Part shown: positions 21,905 through 33,366 of the stretch, piece by piece
Position numbering within the stretch: the stretch's first letter is position 1
Layout of the letters: every line of letters starts with the position of its first letter
Origin: Magnolia sinica
Lineage: Eukaryota; Streptophyta; Magnoliopsida; Magnoliales; Magnoliaceae
NCBI RefSeq assembly: GCF_029962835.1
Contig: NC_080582.1
Coordinates: 23,382,032-23,446,031 of the forward strand
Direction of reading: 5' to 3'
DNA: 64,000 nucleotides
The notes under the pieces: model-generated
Told to the model about the DNA's origin: nothing
Seen by the model: only the letters and a program-made list of their open reading frames with translations
The model's database searches: none
Made by a program: the position numbers and the translations under genes

Positions 21905-22135
21905 ATTGCATATGGTTTTTGAAAAGTTTTCTGATTTTTGAGTATTTTTATTTTAATGTTGTTGGTTTTTGTAGGTTTTATTCTATTTTAGGTTTTGTAG
22001 ATTTTCTATCGTTTTTTTTTTGTTTTGAGGATTTTCTATTGTTTTTAAGTTTTGAGAATTTTCTATTTTTTGGGGATTTTGATAGTTTTCAATTGTTTTT
22101 GGTTTTTGAGGGTTTTTTAGATTTTTTGTAATAAC
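21905..22135. repeat. T/G-rich cryptic tandem repeat
   Basis: Imperfect ~28-base units around GATTTTCTATTGTTTT and TTTTGAGGATTTT recur about seven times. The open frames here are by-products of composition. Confidence 0.65.
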
Positions 22136-25100
22136 TTGAATTAATCTTGACCATCCAATTTTAACCATTGATCGACATACCAAACTAATCCAATATGAGC
22201 ATTGATTTACATGATCAACCTATCCAATCTTAATTGTTGACTTGAACAAATCCAAATCCAACCTTCCATTAATTAATAAATTCAACTATGCATCTGACCA
22301 TCCTCCAATGATACACCCATCTAACCATCTACATGCTTAGAACATTCACCCATCCATACATCCCACCCCCAAATTGACCATCCATCGTCCGAAGTTGGAT
22401 GGCCACCTAGAATCCTACCCCTTTATTTGACCACATACCTAACGTGGGGTCCATACTAAAGATGTGCACACCACTTCTTTTGAAAATGACCATTCATCAC
22501 CATTTTTGTTTAACCCATCCTCGTATACTACCTGTCCATCTCACCACCAATTAACATGTATATCATAAAATCTAGCCCTTGATCACACACGAGCCCATTT
22601 AACCGTATATTTATCCATCATCTATTTGTACATCCATCCGTCAATGCATGCATCATAGCTAACACACCATGTATAACCATCACATGCATACACCTTTCAC
22701 TCATGTGGCATGTATGCACCATATGCATACACCTCATGTCCACACACGTGGCACACATATGGCACACGTGTAGTGCAAAACATGTTCATGAAAAACAAAG
22801 CCATGTGGAGCATGTGATCTAAATGGAATGAAAAATGTAACATATGAAAAAGGAAACATAAGAGGTGCCTATTTCACATGTGATACGTATGAAAGTAGCT
22901 TATAAAAGAGAGAGAAGAAAGAGAGAGAAATAAAAAAAATAAAAAATTCTGGTTACTCACATGAGAAAGAGAGGAAGAGAGAGGGGAGAGAGACTGAGGA
23001 GTGGAGACAGAAAAAGAAAAAGGAAGAATGAAAAGGAGGAGAGAGAAAAAGAAAGAGAGAAGAAGAAAAGAAAAGAAAAATAAGAGGAAAGAGAAAAGGG
23101 AAGAGGGAGGAAAAAAAAAGTTTTTCTTTTATAAAGTGAGTTTTCTCTCAATTAAATGTCATATAAGAGGTTCTCATTGTCAGGCTAGGTAATATTGTAT
23201 TGCCGCAGGTATTAGCCAACCTGTGTAAACTGGCCTAAACTAGTGACTAGTAGTTCCCCACTGGAATCGACATTCTGTGAACACCTCCTCCCATACAAGC
23301 GTGATGGTGCCCTCACTTCCTTTGCTTTAGTATTGATTTGTTGGTGTAGCTAAAGTATGTTATTGATTCGGGTGTAAAAAATGTAATTGATTCAGAGTCA
23401 CCACTATCCAAATGAAGCTTAAAATTTATGGCTGACTAACAACCGTAGAATCGCTTAGGGGTTCGGGAATCTCACGATTTCCTAACTCAAAGTGACTTCC
23501 ACGGTTGATTTGCGACCATAAATTCTAAGTAAACACTTCAGTAACGAAAAAGAAAGGGATTAAGTACCATTTTTTGCTCGCACAATGTGCGGTCTCTACT
23601 TCATAAGATTTTGTAGTTTTGAGAGATTCAACAGAATTTCAACATTTTAATATTTGGTTGTGCTTCACATAACTTATAAGAGTCGGGCAAGCAAAAATAA
23701 GAAAAAAATATTCATCCTTACATCACAGAGCCAAGTGGACCTAAGTAGGCAAATAAAGTAAAAATGCAAAGGGTAAAATGAAATGCCAACTAGCCTTTCT
23801 TTATAGGATTTAAGATCCTGGGCAGGAAAATAAAGTATGAGAAAATTGAAGAGGGAAAATAATGTAGAATAAAATAGAAAGAACTGTGAATATAATTGAT
23901 GCACTTAGAATGTGTGGAATGAAATGTGAATTAAATAGAGGTAGATAAACTCTTAGCTACAATAACTTTTTTAATGGGCTTTTTTGTCTCATATGTTGGG
24001 TAGCATATTTGCATGTTGGAAATCTTTAAGGTACCTTCGGCAGCATCTCCGGATGAATTCCAACCCTCAGACCCTTTTTGTATTTTCCTATCTCTCTTTC
24101 TGCTCTCTCTCTTTTTCTTTTTCTTTTTCTATTTCGCTCTCTGTTTCTTTCTCACTTTCCTTTTTTCATCTCTATCTCACTTTTCTTTCTGTCTCATTTT
24201 CCTTCCATCTCCTCTCGGTAATGGGTTCCTTATATAAGCGTTGGTAGCTGTAACTCATTTTGTTTCGTTGTGGGCGCCGGTCATTTAATTCATAAATTTA
24301 TATATATATATATAACATAATGATTAATTTTTGTTTTTTCTAGAAATTATTTAAATGGTTGTATCATGTTCGTTGTTTGTTCATTATCTTAGTCTTGTTG
24401 GAAAGATAATTAGATAAGCTTATTAAAAAGACTAGAATCATTTCGATCGGACTCCGTTTGACTTGTCGAAAGTACAAATGTTTAGTATATAAAATCAGTT
24501 GCCTGTAATTTGACCAATTATCTTTTTTCGATGATCTTAGGCTCATTGGAAATGTCGCTTGATGAGCTTTTCAATTGAACTGAAATTACTTCAATTAGAT
24601 CACGCTTGATTAGTCTAAAGTGTGGTCATAGTTTTTACAGTTTTGGCTGTGTAGCACTGCATGGTCTTGCTAAACGGGCTGGATCTTCCTAATCATAACT
24701 TGGATTGGAGGAAACTTAAGTTTGTTAGGAGAATCATTTGAACACTTTTCCAATGAATTATAGATCATCTTGATTGGTCAAATCTTTTTCTCAATAATAC
24801 CATGGCTACTTTGTGTATAAGGACAACTGTACTTTTCTCAATCTTAAAGATATGACCTCTCATGTCTCAACACAACATTATTTGAGAAGATTAAGTAGTA
24901 CAGAGAGTGATCCTTGGGTAGAGAGTTCATTTTATTATTTTTCGTGCATCAATTGCTATGCACAAAGAGTTTCTAAGGTTCTAGAGTTCAGATTCACGAT
25001 CGTGAATGAATAGTTACTAGATTTGAAGCTAGATGATTAGGTTCATTAATTGTTTGTGGGACGTGCCGAGTATATTCCCAGTTTGACCCGTTTGGATTTT

Positions 25101-25195
25101 CAATAATTTCTAAATTAGTGTAAGATAATTTATTGAAGTCAAGCTGAAGCTCAAAGAGTGGCTTATCCTTATTTTAGATAAAGTGTCTACAATAT
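22136..25195. other. 3 kb without a supported gene
   Basis: A purine-only tract at 22900-23125 and a pyrimidine-rich tract at 24060-24215, each next to a TATAAAAG/TATATAAG-like word (22900, 24230), give an LTR-like impression, but no ends, primer site or coding were found. The intervening sequence is AT-rich. Confidence 0.4.
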
Positions 25196-25199
25196 GATA

Positions 25200-26060
25200 T
25201 TTGTATTTTCCGTATATATAGGCCTGTGTGACTTTATAAATAGGTTAGATGGCATGGGGGGCCCTATAAAGCTTTTAATAGTGGTCATTCAATCACCACT
25301 ATTTTCTGTAGTGTGGTTTAGTTGAGACTTGGATTTGACTCATTTTTGAGCTCATGTCCTAAAATGGTCTGAAAAAAATAAATGGATAGTGCGGATATAA
25401 TACGTCATGGTCGAGACCACAGATGTTTGCCATGTCAACATAGTTAGGAGAGATTAAATACGTATGCAAACAAGAAATATATATGCATTTCGAGTTGATT
25501 TTCTTAAATTGGGCATATGCCCCGAAACGATCACAAAATGAATAGACGGTAGAGATATAACACATACTTCATGGGAGCTTACAAAAGTTTGCCACATCAG
25601 CATAGTGAGGAATTAAAAGGAAACACACATACTTCATGGTCAAGCCCATAGATGTTTGCCATGTCAACATAATCAGGAAAGATTAAATACGTACATGACC
25701 AAACATAGAATATGTATGCATTTCGAGTTGATTTTCTTAAATTGGGTTCATGCCCTAAAATGGTCCGAAAAATAAATGGACGGTGTGGATATAACACATG
25801 AAGTTCATGGGAGCTGACAGAAGTTTTCCACATCGGCATATTGGGGACTAAAAAACAATATAGGTAAATGACGAAATAAGAAATATGTATACATTTCGAG
25901 TTAGTCTTCTTAAATTGGGCTCATGCTCTAAAATGATCTAAAACAAATGAATGCACACGAACAGTGTGAATATAAAACATACTTCATTTGTGGAGCCAAC
26001 GGAAGGTCGCTACGTCAACATAGTCAAAGTAAGATGAAATAATATACAAGGAAACAAGGG
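25200..26060. repeat. MITE-derived tandem array, ~170-235-bp units
   Basis: GCATTTCGAGTTGATTTTCT recurs at 25484, 25718 and (diverged) 25890, and GTTTGCCATGTCAACATA-type words recur near 25427, 25587, 25655, 25825 and 26008. Each unit contains one arm of the palindromic MITE core (CCTAAAATGGTC...GGACGGTGTGGATATAACAC). About three units follow a partial MITE at 25200-25370. Confidence 0.75.
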
Positions 26061-26069
26061 GACACGGAT

Positions 26070-26895
26070 TTCCTGCTAAAGCCTTTCGCATTAAGTTTCT
26101 GCGCGAGAAACTTAGGTGGGGCCCACCGTGATGTTTGTGAGAAGTCTATCCTGTCCATTTGTTTAGGCTCATTTTAGGACTTAAGACCAATAGTGAGCAG
26201 GATCTAAGACTCGAGTGTGCCAGACTAAAAGAAAAGGTCAGTAGAGGAAAATTCCTATTTAAATCTCCCTGGGTTGACAGTGATGTTTACATGCCATCCA
26301 TTTCATTCATAACATCATTCCTATTGGGATGAACTGAAAAAATAAATATTAGCCATATTCAAAACTTTTGTGGCCCCACAAATATTTCAAGGACTTTCAA
26401 TCCTCACATTTTCAGCCCACGTGAGTCTTGGAACCGACTAATTTTTGGCCCATGTCTTAAAATGATCTTAAAAAACAGATGGATAGAGTGGATCTCTCAC
26501 AAACATCATGTTGGGCTCTACCTAAGTTTGAGGGCAAGAACTTCCTATGAAAGGCTTTAAGGGCCTGTTTGGTTTTTACAATTTCCTCATAAATACAAAA
26601 TAAAGAGTTATTATTATCATTTCCAAGTGTTTGTTTAAATAGGAATTATGACTTATAAATCGATAGTGAAATATACTTATCATAGGTATAAAAAATTGTA
26701 ACCAAAACATTTTCACATTATAAATTTACCAGTTTTACAATCATTTATGAATGAAACAAATAATGTAACAAAATCATCAATGCATATAAAAATATAAGTG
26801 ATGTCACCCTACAATTACAAAAGCAATCATTACCCATTTATAGCCATTTCCCATTATAGGAAAACCAAATGAGCCCTAATAGGAAATCCGTGTCC
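26070..26895. mobile_element. Mutator-like palindromic MITE, interrupted
   Basis: Left end GGACACGGATTTCCTGCTAA at 26070; right end GGAAATCCGTGTCC at 26882-26895. After removing the nested Tourist element at 26561-26876 plus one TAA, the right part reads AAAGGCTTTAATAGGAAATCC, the usual terminus. Net length is about 510 bases. Confidence 0.75.
26561..26876. mobile_element. Tourist-type (PIF/Harbinger) MITE with TAA duplication
   Basis: Termini GGGCCTGTTTGGTTTTTACA and, inverted, GGGCTCATTTGGTTTTCCTA, flanked by TAA at 26558-26560 and 26877-26879. It is 316 bases, AT-rich, and inserted into the MITE at 26070-26895. Confidence 0.85.
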
Positions 26896-27440
26896 GAACC
26901 TTATTTCCTGGAAATCAAGTAAGTTCCTGTGATGGGATGCCAAGTGAGGCTCACTGTAAGTCTGTTAGAAATCTAACCTCGTCCATCTGTGAAATCATTT
27001 TAGAACATGCGAATGAAAACTAGGTGAATCCAAAACTCAAGTGGGCCACATGAGAGGTAACAGTGGAGATTCCGTGACCACTGTTGAAACATTTTTTTGG
27101 CCACAAAAATTACCTATCAAACTAAATTTTTTGTGTTTTCACTTCATCCCAATGGGAATTACTTCATAAACGGTTTGAATGGCATATAAACATTAAGATG
27201 AAGCCCAGAAAAGTTTCAACAGTAAAAAACACTTTCCCCAGTTTTCCCTCTGGTGTGGCCCATTCGAGTTTTGGATAAATTTCATTTTCTATAGCATATC
27301 CTGAAATTACCACGCAAAACGGATGAACAGGTGGATTTTTAGCCAACATCACCGTAGGCTCACATGACATCCAGCGTAGGAACTTCGTGCGACATGCTTT
27401 AGAAGGAAATCTGCGTAGATATGAGTCCGGATCGTTGCAT
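26896..27440. mobile_element. Palindromic MITE copy
   Basis: Left CAAGTAAGTTCCTGTGATGGGATGCCAAG then core; right TGACATCCAGCGTAGGAACTT and GAAGGAAATCTGCGTAG. No target duplication seen. Confidence 0.65.
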
Positions 27441-27451
27441 TGAAGCACACA

Positions 27452-27999
27452 TGCGGATTAGCTACTGACTGGTTGAGTAGCAATCTCCCTACTGAAGTGA
27501 CGTCATCAGGTTAATTAGGCCGCACCATGATATATGTGTTATATCCACACCATCCATCCATTTCCAGAGACCATTTTGGAGCATGAAACAAAGATTGAGG
27601 CAGATCCAAAGATCAAGTGGACCCACCACAGAAAACAGTGGGGACTTAAGGTGTACCATTAAAAACTTATTGGGGCCACAAAAGTTTTCGATTAAGCTGA
27701 TATTTGTGTTTTCCCTTCATCCATGCCCTAAACGCTAAACCCTAAACTCATAAACAGGTTTAAAATCAAATAAACGTCATGATCGGCCTAGGAATGAATC
27801 AACGGTGGGTGTCACTATCTCTACTGTTTTCTGTAATGTGGTTCACTTGAAATATAGATCAGCTTCGGTTTTTAACTCGTGCTCTAAAATATCTCTCCAA
27901 ATGGATGGACGGTGTTGATACAGCACACATCATGGTGGGGCCTACAAAATCTGGTGACGTCACTTCAGTAGCGAGATTCGCTACGGAACCAGTCCGTAT
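27452..27999. mobile_element. Palindromic MITE with GACGTCA ends
   Basis: The left side CGGATTAGCTACTGACTGG...CTACTGAAGTGACGTCA is matched inverted on the right by TGACGTCACTTCAGTAGCG and CGGAACCAGTCCG. About 550 bases, with the standard core between. Confidence 0.75.
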
Positions 28000-28054
28000 T
28001 TAATTCGCCTCCTTGAAGCGGCCGTTGTCGTCACGTGTCATTGGTCCACGTCAT

Positions 28055-28560
28055 TGTGGAAAAAGTACTATGCGCTCGAGCTGTGTGGGCCCCACCGTGA
28101 TGCGTTTCGAACATCTAGCCCATCAGTTAGATGCACCATTCCATCGTGGGCCTAGGCCTCAAAAATCAAGTCAATCCGTGACTTGTGTGGGCCACACCAC
28201 ATACAGAAGTGGGGAGGGGCCGTGCACCATTAAAATATTCATAATCATTTTTTGGGCCCACCGAGATGTGGTTTGCAAATCCAGCCCATCCATTATCTGT
28301 GTCCCACTTGGATGAGGGTTCAGCAGCATTCAAAACTCAGGTGGGCCCCACAAAGTGCTTTTATATGTTTTTGGCATGTCTTCACATGATTTTAGATGGT
28401 ATTGCCCACCTGAGTTCCTTATACGGCTGATTTTTGGGATATCTCATAATTTAGAGGGGACCCATCAAATGCATGGTGTTGATGGTCGACACGCATCACG
28501 ATGGGGCCCACACAACTCAACCTCACGGGAGCTTATCGTGAGGTTGAGCGCATAGTACCT
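28055..28560. mobile_element. Palindromic MITE ending AAAAGTACTATGCGCTC
   Basis: Left AAAAAGTACTATGCGCTCGA then GTGTGGGCCCCACCGTGATGCG; right inverted copy GAGCGCATAGTACCTTTTCC after a CTCACGGGAGCTTATCGTGAG hairpin. About 505 bases. Confidence 0.75.
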
Positions 28561-28563
28561 TTT

Positions 28564-28565
<2 letters not shown>

Positions 28566-28626
<61 letters not shown>
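28566..28626. repeat. (TA)n microsatellite
   Basis: About 30 uninterrupted TA units immediately after the MITE, a common insertion and slippage site. Confidence 0.95.
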
Positions 28627-28629
<3 letters not shown>

Positions 28630-29470
28630 CTTATGTGAACTTTGAAGAGATTGGATGGCAAATAAAAACTATGAAAACATTAAGGTGCATGCTAAGAAGT
28701 TTTTAATGGTAGTGGAGTATGGTCTACCTCATAATTGGATCTTCTTAATTTTTGGTACCAGGCTCTAAAATAATCTGAAATAATGGAGGAATATGGTGCA
28801 TTTAGAATACACACGTCAAATGGGCCCCATGGCAAGGGCTGCATAGTCTTGGGTGAGGCCGGGGTCTCACATAATCCGCTCCCCTACGCCACATAGTAAG
28901 CAACGGAATTTCTTGACGTGTGAAATTTACATAGCCCTTTAGATGGTGTATTTCTTAGATCCACACCAATTATCTATTTTACCAGATTATTCTAAAATAT
29001 GAACCCCCAAAAAATGATCTTAAACTAAAGTGGACTACACCACTGGAAACAGTAGAAATTGATGCTACTGTCGAAAACTTCTGGGAGCCACGGAAGGCTA
29101 TGATCAAGCTGATATTTGTATCTTACCTTCATTCAGGTATTTGTGATCTTATGAGAAGGCTAGACAGAAAATAAGCCGTTGGGTTGGCCCCCAGGAAAGT
29201 TTAAATCGGAAATTGTTCAATCCCCACTCCTGGCTGTGGTGTGATCCACTTGAGCTTTGGATGCATCTCTTTTTCTGGCTCATGCTCTAGAATTATCTGG
29301 AAAAAATGATGACTGTGTAGATCTAACACAAAAGTCATGGTAGGACAACTATCCAGAATCCCCCGTGTCTTCGACAATAAAATAAAAATAAAAATCACGG
29401 TGACTCTTCCTCTGACATGTGTCACTGTACAGCCACTCAGACGGTCCAAATACATAACAGGTTCATTTGA
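28627..29470. mobile_element. Truncated palindromic-MITE copies
   Basis: 28627-28820 resembles one arm of the core. A second, more complete copy at about 28875-29445 contains CCAGATTATTCTAAAATATG, a GGTTGGCCCCCAGG centre, TTGAGCTTTGGATGCATCTC and GTAGATCTAACACAAAAGTCATGG. Both ends are poorly preserved. Confidence 0.55.
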
Positions 29471-29996
29471 GCAGCTTCCTGGGTATAGGGTATCAGCTTA
29501 ATTAGAAGATGCGGAGTCTGTCATAATCCTGTTTCTCTGTCTGTAATTAGCATCTGCCGTGGTTGACTTCATCTTATTTATTTTATTTAAATCTTGCATT
29601 TTAATAAAGTTATAGGTGGAGTGTTACTGTTTTCTTTTTAAAAAAATAATAATAAAAGAAACTATACTTGGACCGTTTCATTTTGGACTGGCTATAAAAC
29701 AGACTATTAAGTGTAAAATATTGAGTGGTGGTGGGAAGAATCAAATGGTTAATATATATTAAAATTTTCAGCCATACTCCGTCCATAGTTACGTCATCAA
29801 TTTAGAATATTTGGACTACCATAAAATTGTTTCACGTGAAGTGTAAGAAGCCACTTCCATTTTTAAAACGTGAAGTGTAAGAAGCCACTTCCATTTTTAA
29901 AATGCATAAACACAAAGACACAAGTGTAGTCTCTTCAAGGCTTCCATGCAGTTAGCATTTAAAAAGAGTGGAAGGAGTACTTGAAAGAAAAACAAC

Positions 29997-30049
<53 letters not shown>
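29471..30049. other. Sequence upstream of the CYP719-like pseudogene
   Basis: AT-rich. A 36-base unit, CGTGAAGTGTAAGAAGCCAC plus TTCCATTTTTAAAA, occurs twice in tandem at about 29834-29903. A GA microsatellite at 30001-30048 lies directly before the ATG, in what would be the 5' untranslated region. This is probably the former promoter; no TATA box was assigned. Confidence 0.5.
30001..30048. repeat. (GA)n microsatellite
   Basis: About 23 GA units just before the P450 start codon. Confidence 0.95.
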
Positions 30050-30050
<1 letters not shown>

Positions 30051-31549
30051 TGGACATAAACCTGTGGATAATAGTTTCCATGATGGTGGGAGTGATGTTC
30101 GTTGCATCGGAAAGACTACGAAGGCCAAAATCAACAGTGAAATTGCCGCCAGGACCGCCTAAATTGCCGATAATTGGGAACTTGTACCAGAACCTGCGCC
30201 AGCTCGGTGGTGGTAATGAATTGATCCACATCACCTTATTCAAAATGTCACAGAAGTATGGTGGGGTTATGACAGTGTGGTTAGGCATGAAACCGACTAT
30301 TATCGTAAGCAATCATGAAGGAGCTTGGGAGGTTCTTGTAAACAAGTCCTCCGACTATGCATCACGAATGGTCCCTTACATGTCTAAATATGTCACTGCT
30401 AACTGGACAACGCTTTTCTCCTCCGATCATGGTCCATACTGGCAATCCCTTCGAAAAGGCGTCCAGGCCTTTGCTATGAATCCATCAGCCATCTCTACTC
30501 AAACAGTGTCTCAAGAAAATGAAGCGGTTGTCATGACACAAACAATCCAAGAACAAGCTATGACCAATGGCGGAATTATCCGCCCCTTGGTCTACATTCG
30601 ACACAACACAATACGGGTGGTTGGGCGCCTTTGTTTTGGCCCTGACTTCAACAATGAGGGATTTGTTATTGGCATAGACCCTCTTATCGACGATGTCATC
30701 AGCCTATCCAGTCTTGCCCATTTTTCCGATGCTTTTCCCTTCATTCGCTACATCCCGGGCCTGCGGGGTTCATTTTGACAAATGTTTGAAATTCGTGATC
30801 GTTTCATGTCGATGATACAGCCAGAAATCAGTCGCTACCAATCATCGAAATTGCCATGCACCACTTGCTACTTGCATTTCCTCCTCTCACATGATTATCC
30901 GATGGAAACCATCATATTTTGCTTATTCGAAATTTTCTCTCTCTGTTGATAGCACATCGTCTGCGACTGCTTGGGCTCTAGCATTCCTTATATGAAATCC
31001 AGAAATCCAACAGAAGCTCTTTAAAGAAGTGGAGGAGATGAGAAGAGAGAGAGGGTGAGTGTAGATCAAGTGAGTAAGATGCCATATCTTCAAGCTGTAG
31101 TGAATGAAGTGTTACGGATGAAGCCGATTGCACCTCTCGCCATTCCCCACAAGACGGTGAACGATACCACATTGATGGGTTTGAAGATCGACAAGGGTAC
31201 TGCTGTTATGGTAAATATCTATGCTGTCCATCATGATCCAAAGGTCTGGGATCATCCAGAGAGGTTTATGCCAGAGCGGTTCATGAACGAAAATGCACGT
31301 AATGTAAGCATGGCCATGGAACAGTCATTTCTTCCGTTTGGAGCAGGTAGGCGAATCTGTGCAGGAATGGAGCTGGGAAAGGTTCAGGTGGGCCTCACCC
31401 TAGCCAATCTGATTAACAGGTTTGAATGGGTTGCTGCTGATGGGGATGGGCCTGACATGACCGATGATTTTACTGCTCTTCTCAGGATGAAAGAGCCCCT
31501 CGTGGCAGGTATCACGCTTCGTACTAACCTTGGAACCACCTTCTCTTGA
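30050..31549 (+). pseudogene. CYP719-family cytochrome P450, broken
   Basis: The total span fits a ~495-residue P450. In order: an N-terminal membrane segment (NLWIIVSMMVGVMFVA), proline-rich hinge KLPPGPPKLPIIGNL, VNKSSDYASR, WQSLRKG, the I-helix DSTSSATAWALAFLI, ExxR as VVNEVLRMKPIAPLAIPHKT, VHHDPKVWDHPERFMPERF, and the haem loop FGAGRRICAGMELGK. The unusual DSTSS I-helix and the LRMKPIAPLAIPHK block are how I remember CYP719, enzymes that form methylenedioxy bridges in benzylisoquinoline alkaloid and lignan pathways (ER-anchored). It looks dead: an in-frame stop at 30776, a frame change before the I-helix, a stop just after it, and a frame change in a GA run near 31040. I start at 30050 because the upstream in-frame ATG at 29981 would encode the GA microsatellite. 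No intron was needed to explain it, though one between 30778 and 31055 cannot be excluded. Confidence 0.8.
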
Positions 31550-31734
31550 AGGTTTTGTGACCATGGATGCTGAATACCACCCAATAAGAAACTTCGTGTG
31601 TTTTAGTTAGTTACTTTTTTGACTTTGAATAGTCTGGTAAGCACCGTTGTAAAATTTACTCATGTATGAAAGTTATTTATCCAAGTTGTTTTTTTTTTTT
31701 TTTCCCAACTTTCAAACTTTTCTACCTCTCTCCC

Positions 31735-32760
31735 TCCCCCATGTGATGTATGGTCCATATCAAATGAGGCTCCACATGGTCCACATAAGAGGTGGGCCCA
31801 CATGATGGATGGTCGAAATCAAAGGAGGGCTAGCTCCACATTATGGATGACCCACGTCTAGGTAAGCCCACATAATGGATCATCCACATTAAAGGTAGGC
31901 CCCTATCCATGAATGGCCTACAATATCTAAAGCAACCTCACATGATGGACAACCCATGTTGAAGGCAGGGCCTACATAATGGACTGGTCAATATCAAAGT
32001 GGGGCTCGACATGAGGGGCAGTGGATATGGGAGGTGGCCCAACCAGATGGACAATAACATTTAAGGCGGATGATGGATGACTCACAACAAGGTGTTCCCC
32101 AGATAGTGGACAGACCACATCAAAGGTTGACCCCTGATGATGAATAGCCTACATCCAAGAAGGGCTCCACATGATCAACGTCCAACATTAAAGGTGAAGC
32201 CCACACAATGGATGGTCCACATCAAAGTTGAGCTCCACATGGTGGACATTGAAGGTAAGCCCCAAATGTTGGGTAATTTATTTTGATAGTGGGCTCCACA
32301 TAATGTATGGTCCACAACAAATGTGCTAATGATGAAGGGCCCAAATCCAAGGTAAGCCCAGCATGATGGATGGTCCAAGATCTAAGGTGGGCTCCACATG
32401 ATGGGCGGTGGATATTAAACATGAGTTCCCCATGAGGACAATTCATGTCAAAGGCAGGCCCCTAATGTTGAATGACCCCAAATCCATGGAAGGCCTTACT
32501 TGATAGATGTCCCACTTTGAAGTTGGGCCCTGGATGATGGATGGTCCACATTAATTGTGGGCCCACATCCAAGGTAAGACCCTCATGATGAATAGCCCAT
32601 ATTGAATGTGGGCCTCACAAGGTGGAGGGTCCACGTTGAAGGTAGGCCCCACACGTTGGATAGTTCACATTGAAAATAGGGTCAAGGTAGGCTCAACATA
32701 ATGATAAGTCCACATCAAAGGTTGGCCCACATGATGGGTGGTGGATATTAAAGATGGATT
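31735..32760. repeat. Diverged minisatellite, ~35-45-bp units
   Basis: More than 20 imperfect units of the form CACATGATGGATGGTCCACA + TCAAAGGTGGGCCC. Unit length and spacing vary, so the array is old. It lies between the CYP719-like pseudogene and the CACTA element. Open frames within it are by-products. Confidence 0.85.
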
Positions 32761-33243
32761 GAATAAACTTGAGAGATAAGTACTTATGTAATATTTAAAA
32801 CCAAACATACTTTTTTAGTTTTTCTTTGATAAATATATTGTTTATCAAACAAATTTATTTATTGAATAAGTAAAAATCAAGATAAGTTGCTTAAGTGAAG
32901 TGTGAACTAACAGTGGGGTCACTACAACAAAATAGTACTTTACCGGCGGTCAAAACATAAAACCGCCGGTAAAGGATTTACTGGCGGTTATTACATGGGG
33001 CGAAAATGAGAAAAGGCTACGAATGAAATCCGTAGCAAGATATCTTAGGTTACCAACAATCCGTAGCCTTTGGAAGTCCTGCTGTTTCAGTTTTTCCTGC
33101 CCACTTTCACCACTGGGAAAAAAAACAAAAAAAAAACGATTGCAGGTAAATCTGGCCTGATGCCATTTGAATGCTGTAACTCACCTACTGTAAAGCAGCA
33201 TACATACCACCAATCTAGACTGTCCAAAACACAGGCCATGTTG

Positions 33244-33366
33244 TGCAGAGTAAGTCAGGTTCCTCAGCCTTGCAGCCTTTGGGAACAAAGTTGCACTTTC
33301 TCCATCCGACTCCATCATCATAGGTTTGCTCAAGTACATTTGGCCAAAGCCGATTCTGTAGATTGT
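33244..33366 (-). pseudogene. NRPB2: Captured exon of RNA polymerase II subunit 2 (RPB2)
   Basis: After an acceptor (TTCGATGCAG) come 41 open codons: TIYRIGFGQMYLSKPMM, then ESDGESATLFPKAARLRN, ending LTYSA. This matches the N-terminal protrusion-lobe region of plant RPB2 (TIYKISFGQIYLSKPMM / ATLFPKAARLRNLTYSA as I remember it). The family sequence continues APLYVDV, but here homology stops abruptly at 33244. It is far too short to act as a polymerase subunit (~1,190 residues). Captured host fragment inside the CACTA element. Confidence 0.85.

Noticed and set aside
22957-23192. Open frames rich in K/R/E or S/L/F
   Set aside because: By-products of purine- and pyrimidine-only tracts.
29981-30049. 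Upstream in-frame ATG extending the P450 N-terminus with RERERERE
   Set aside because: This is translation of the GA microsatellite; the ATG at 30050 starts a normal P450 membrane anchor.
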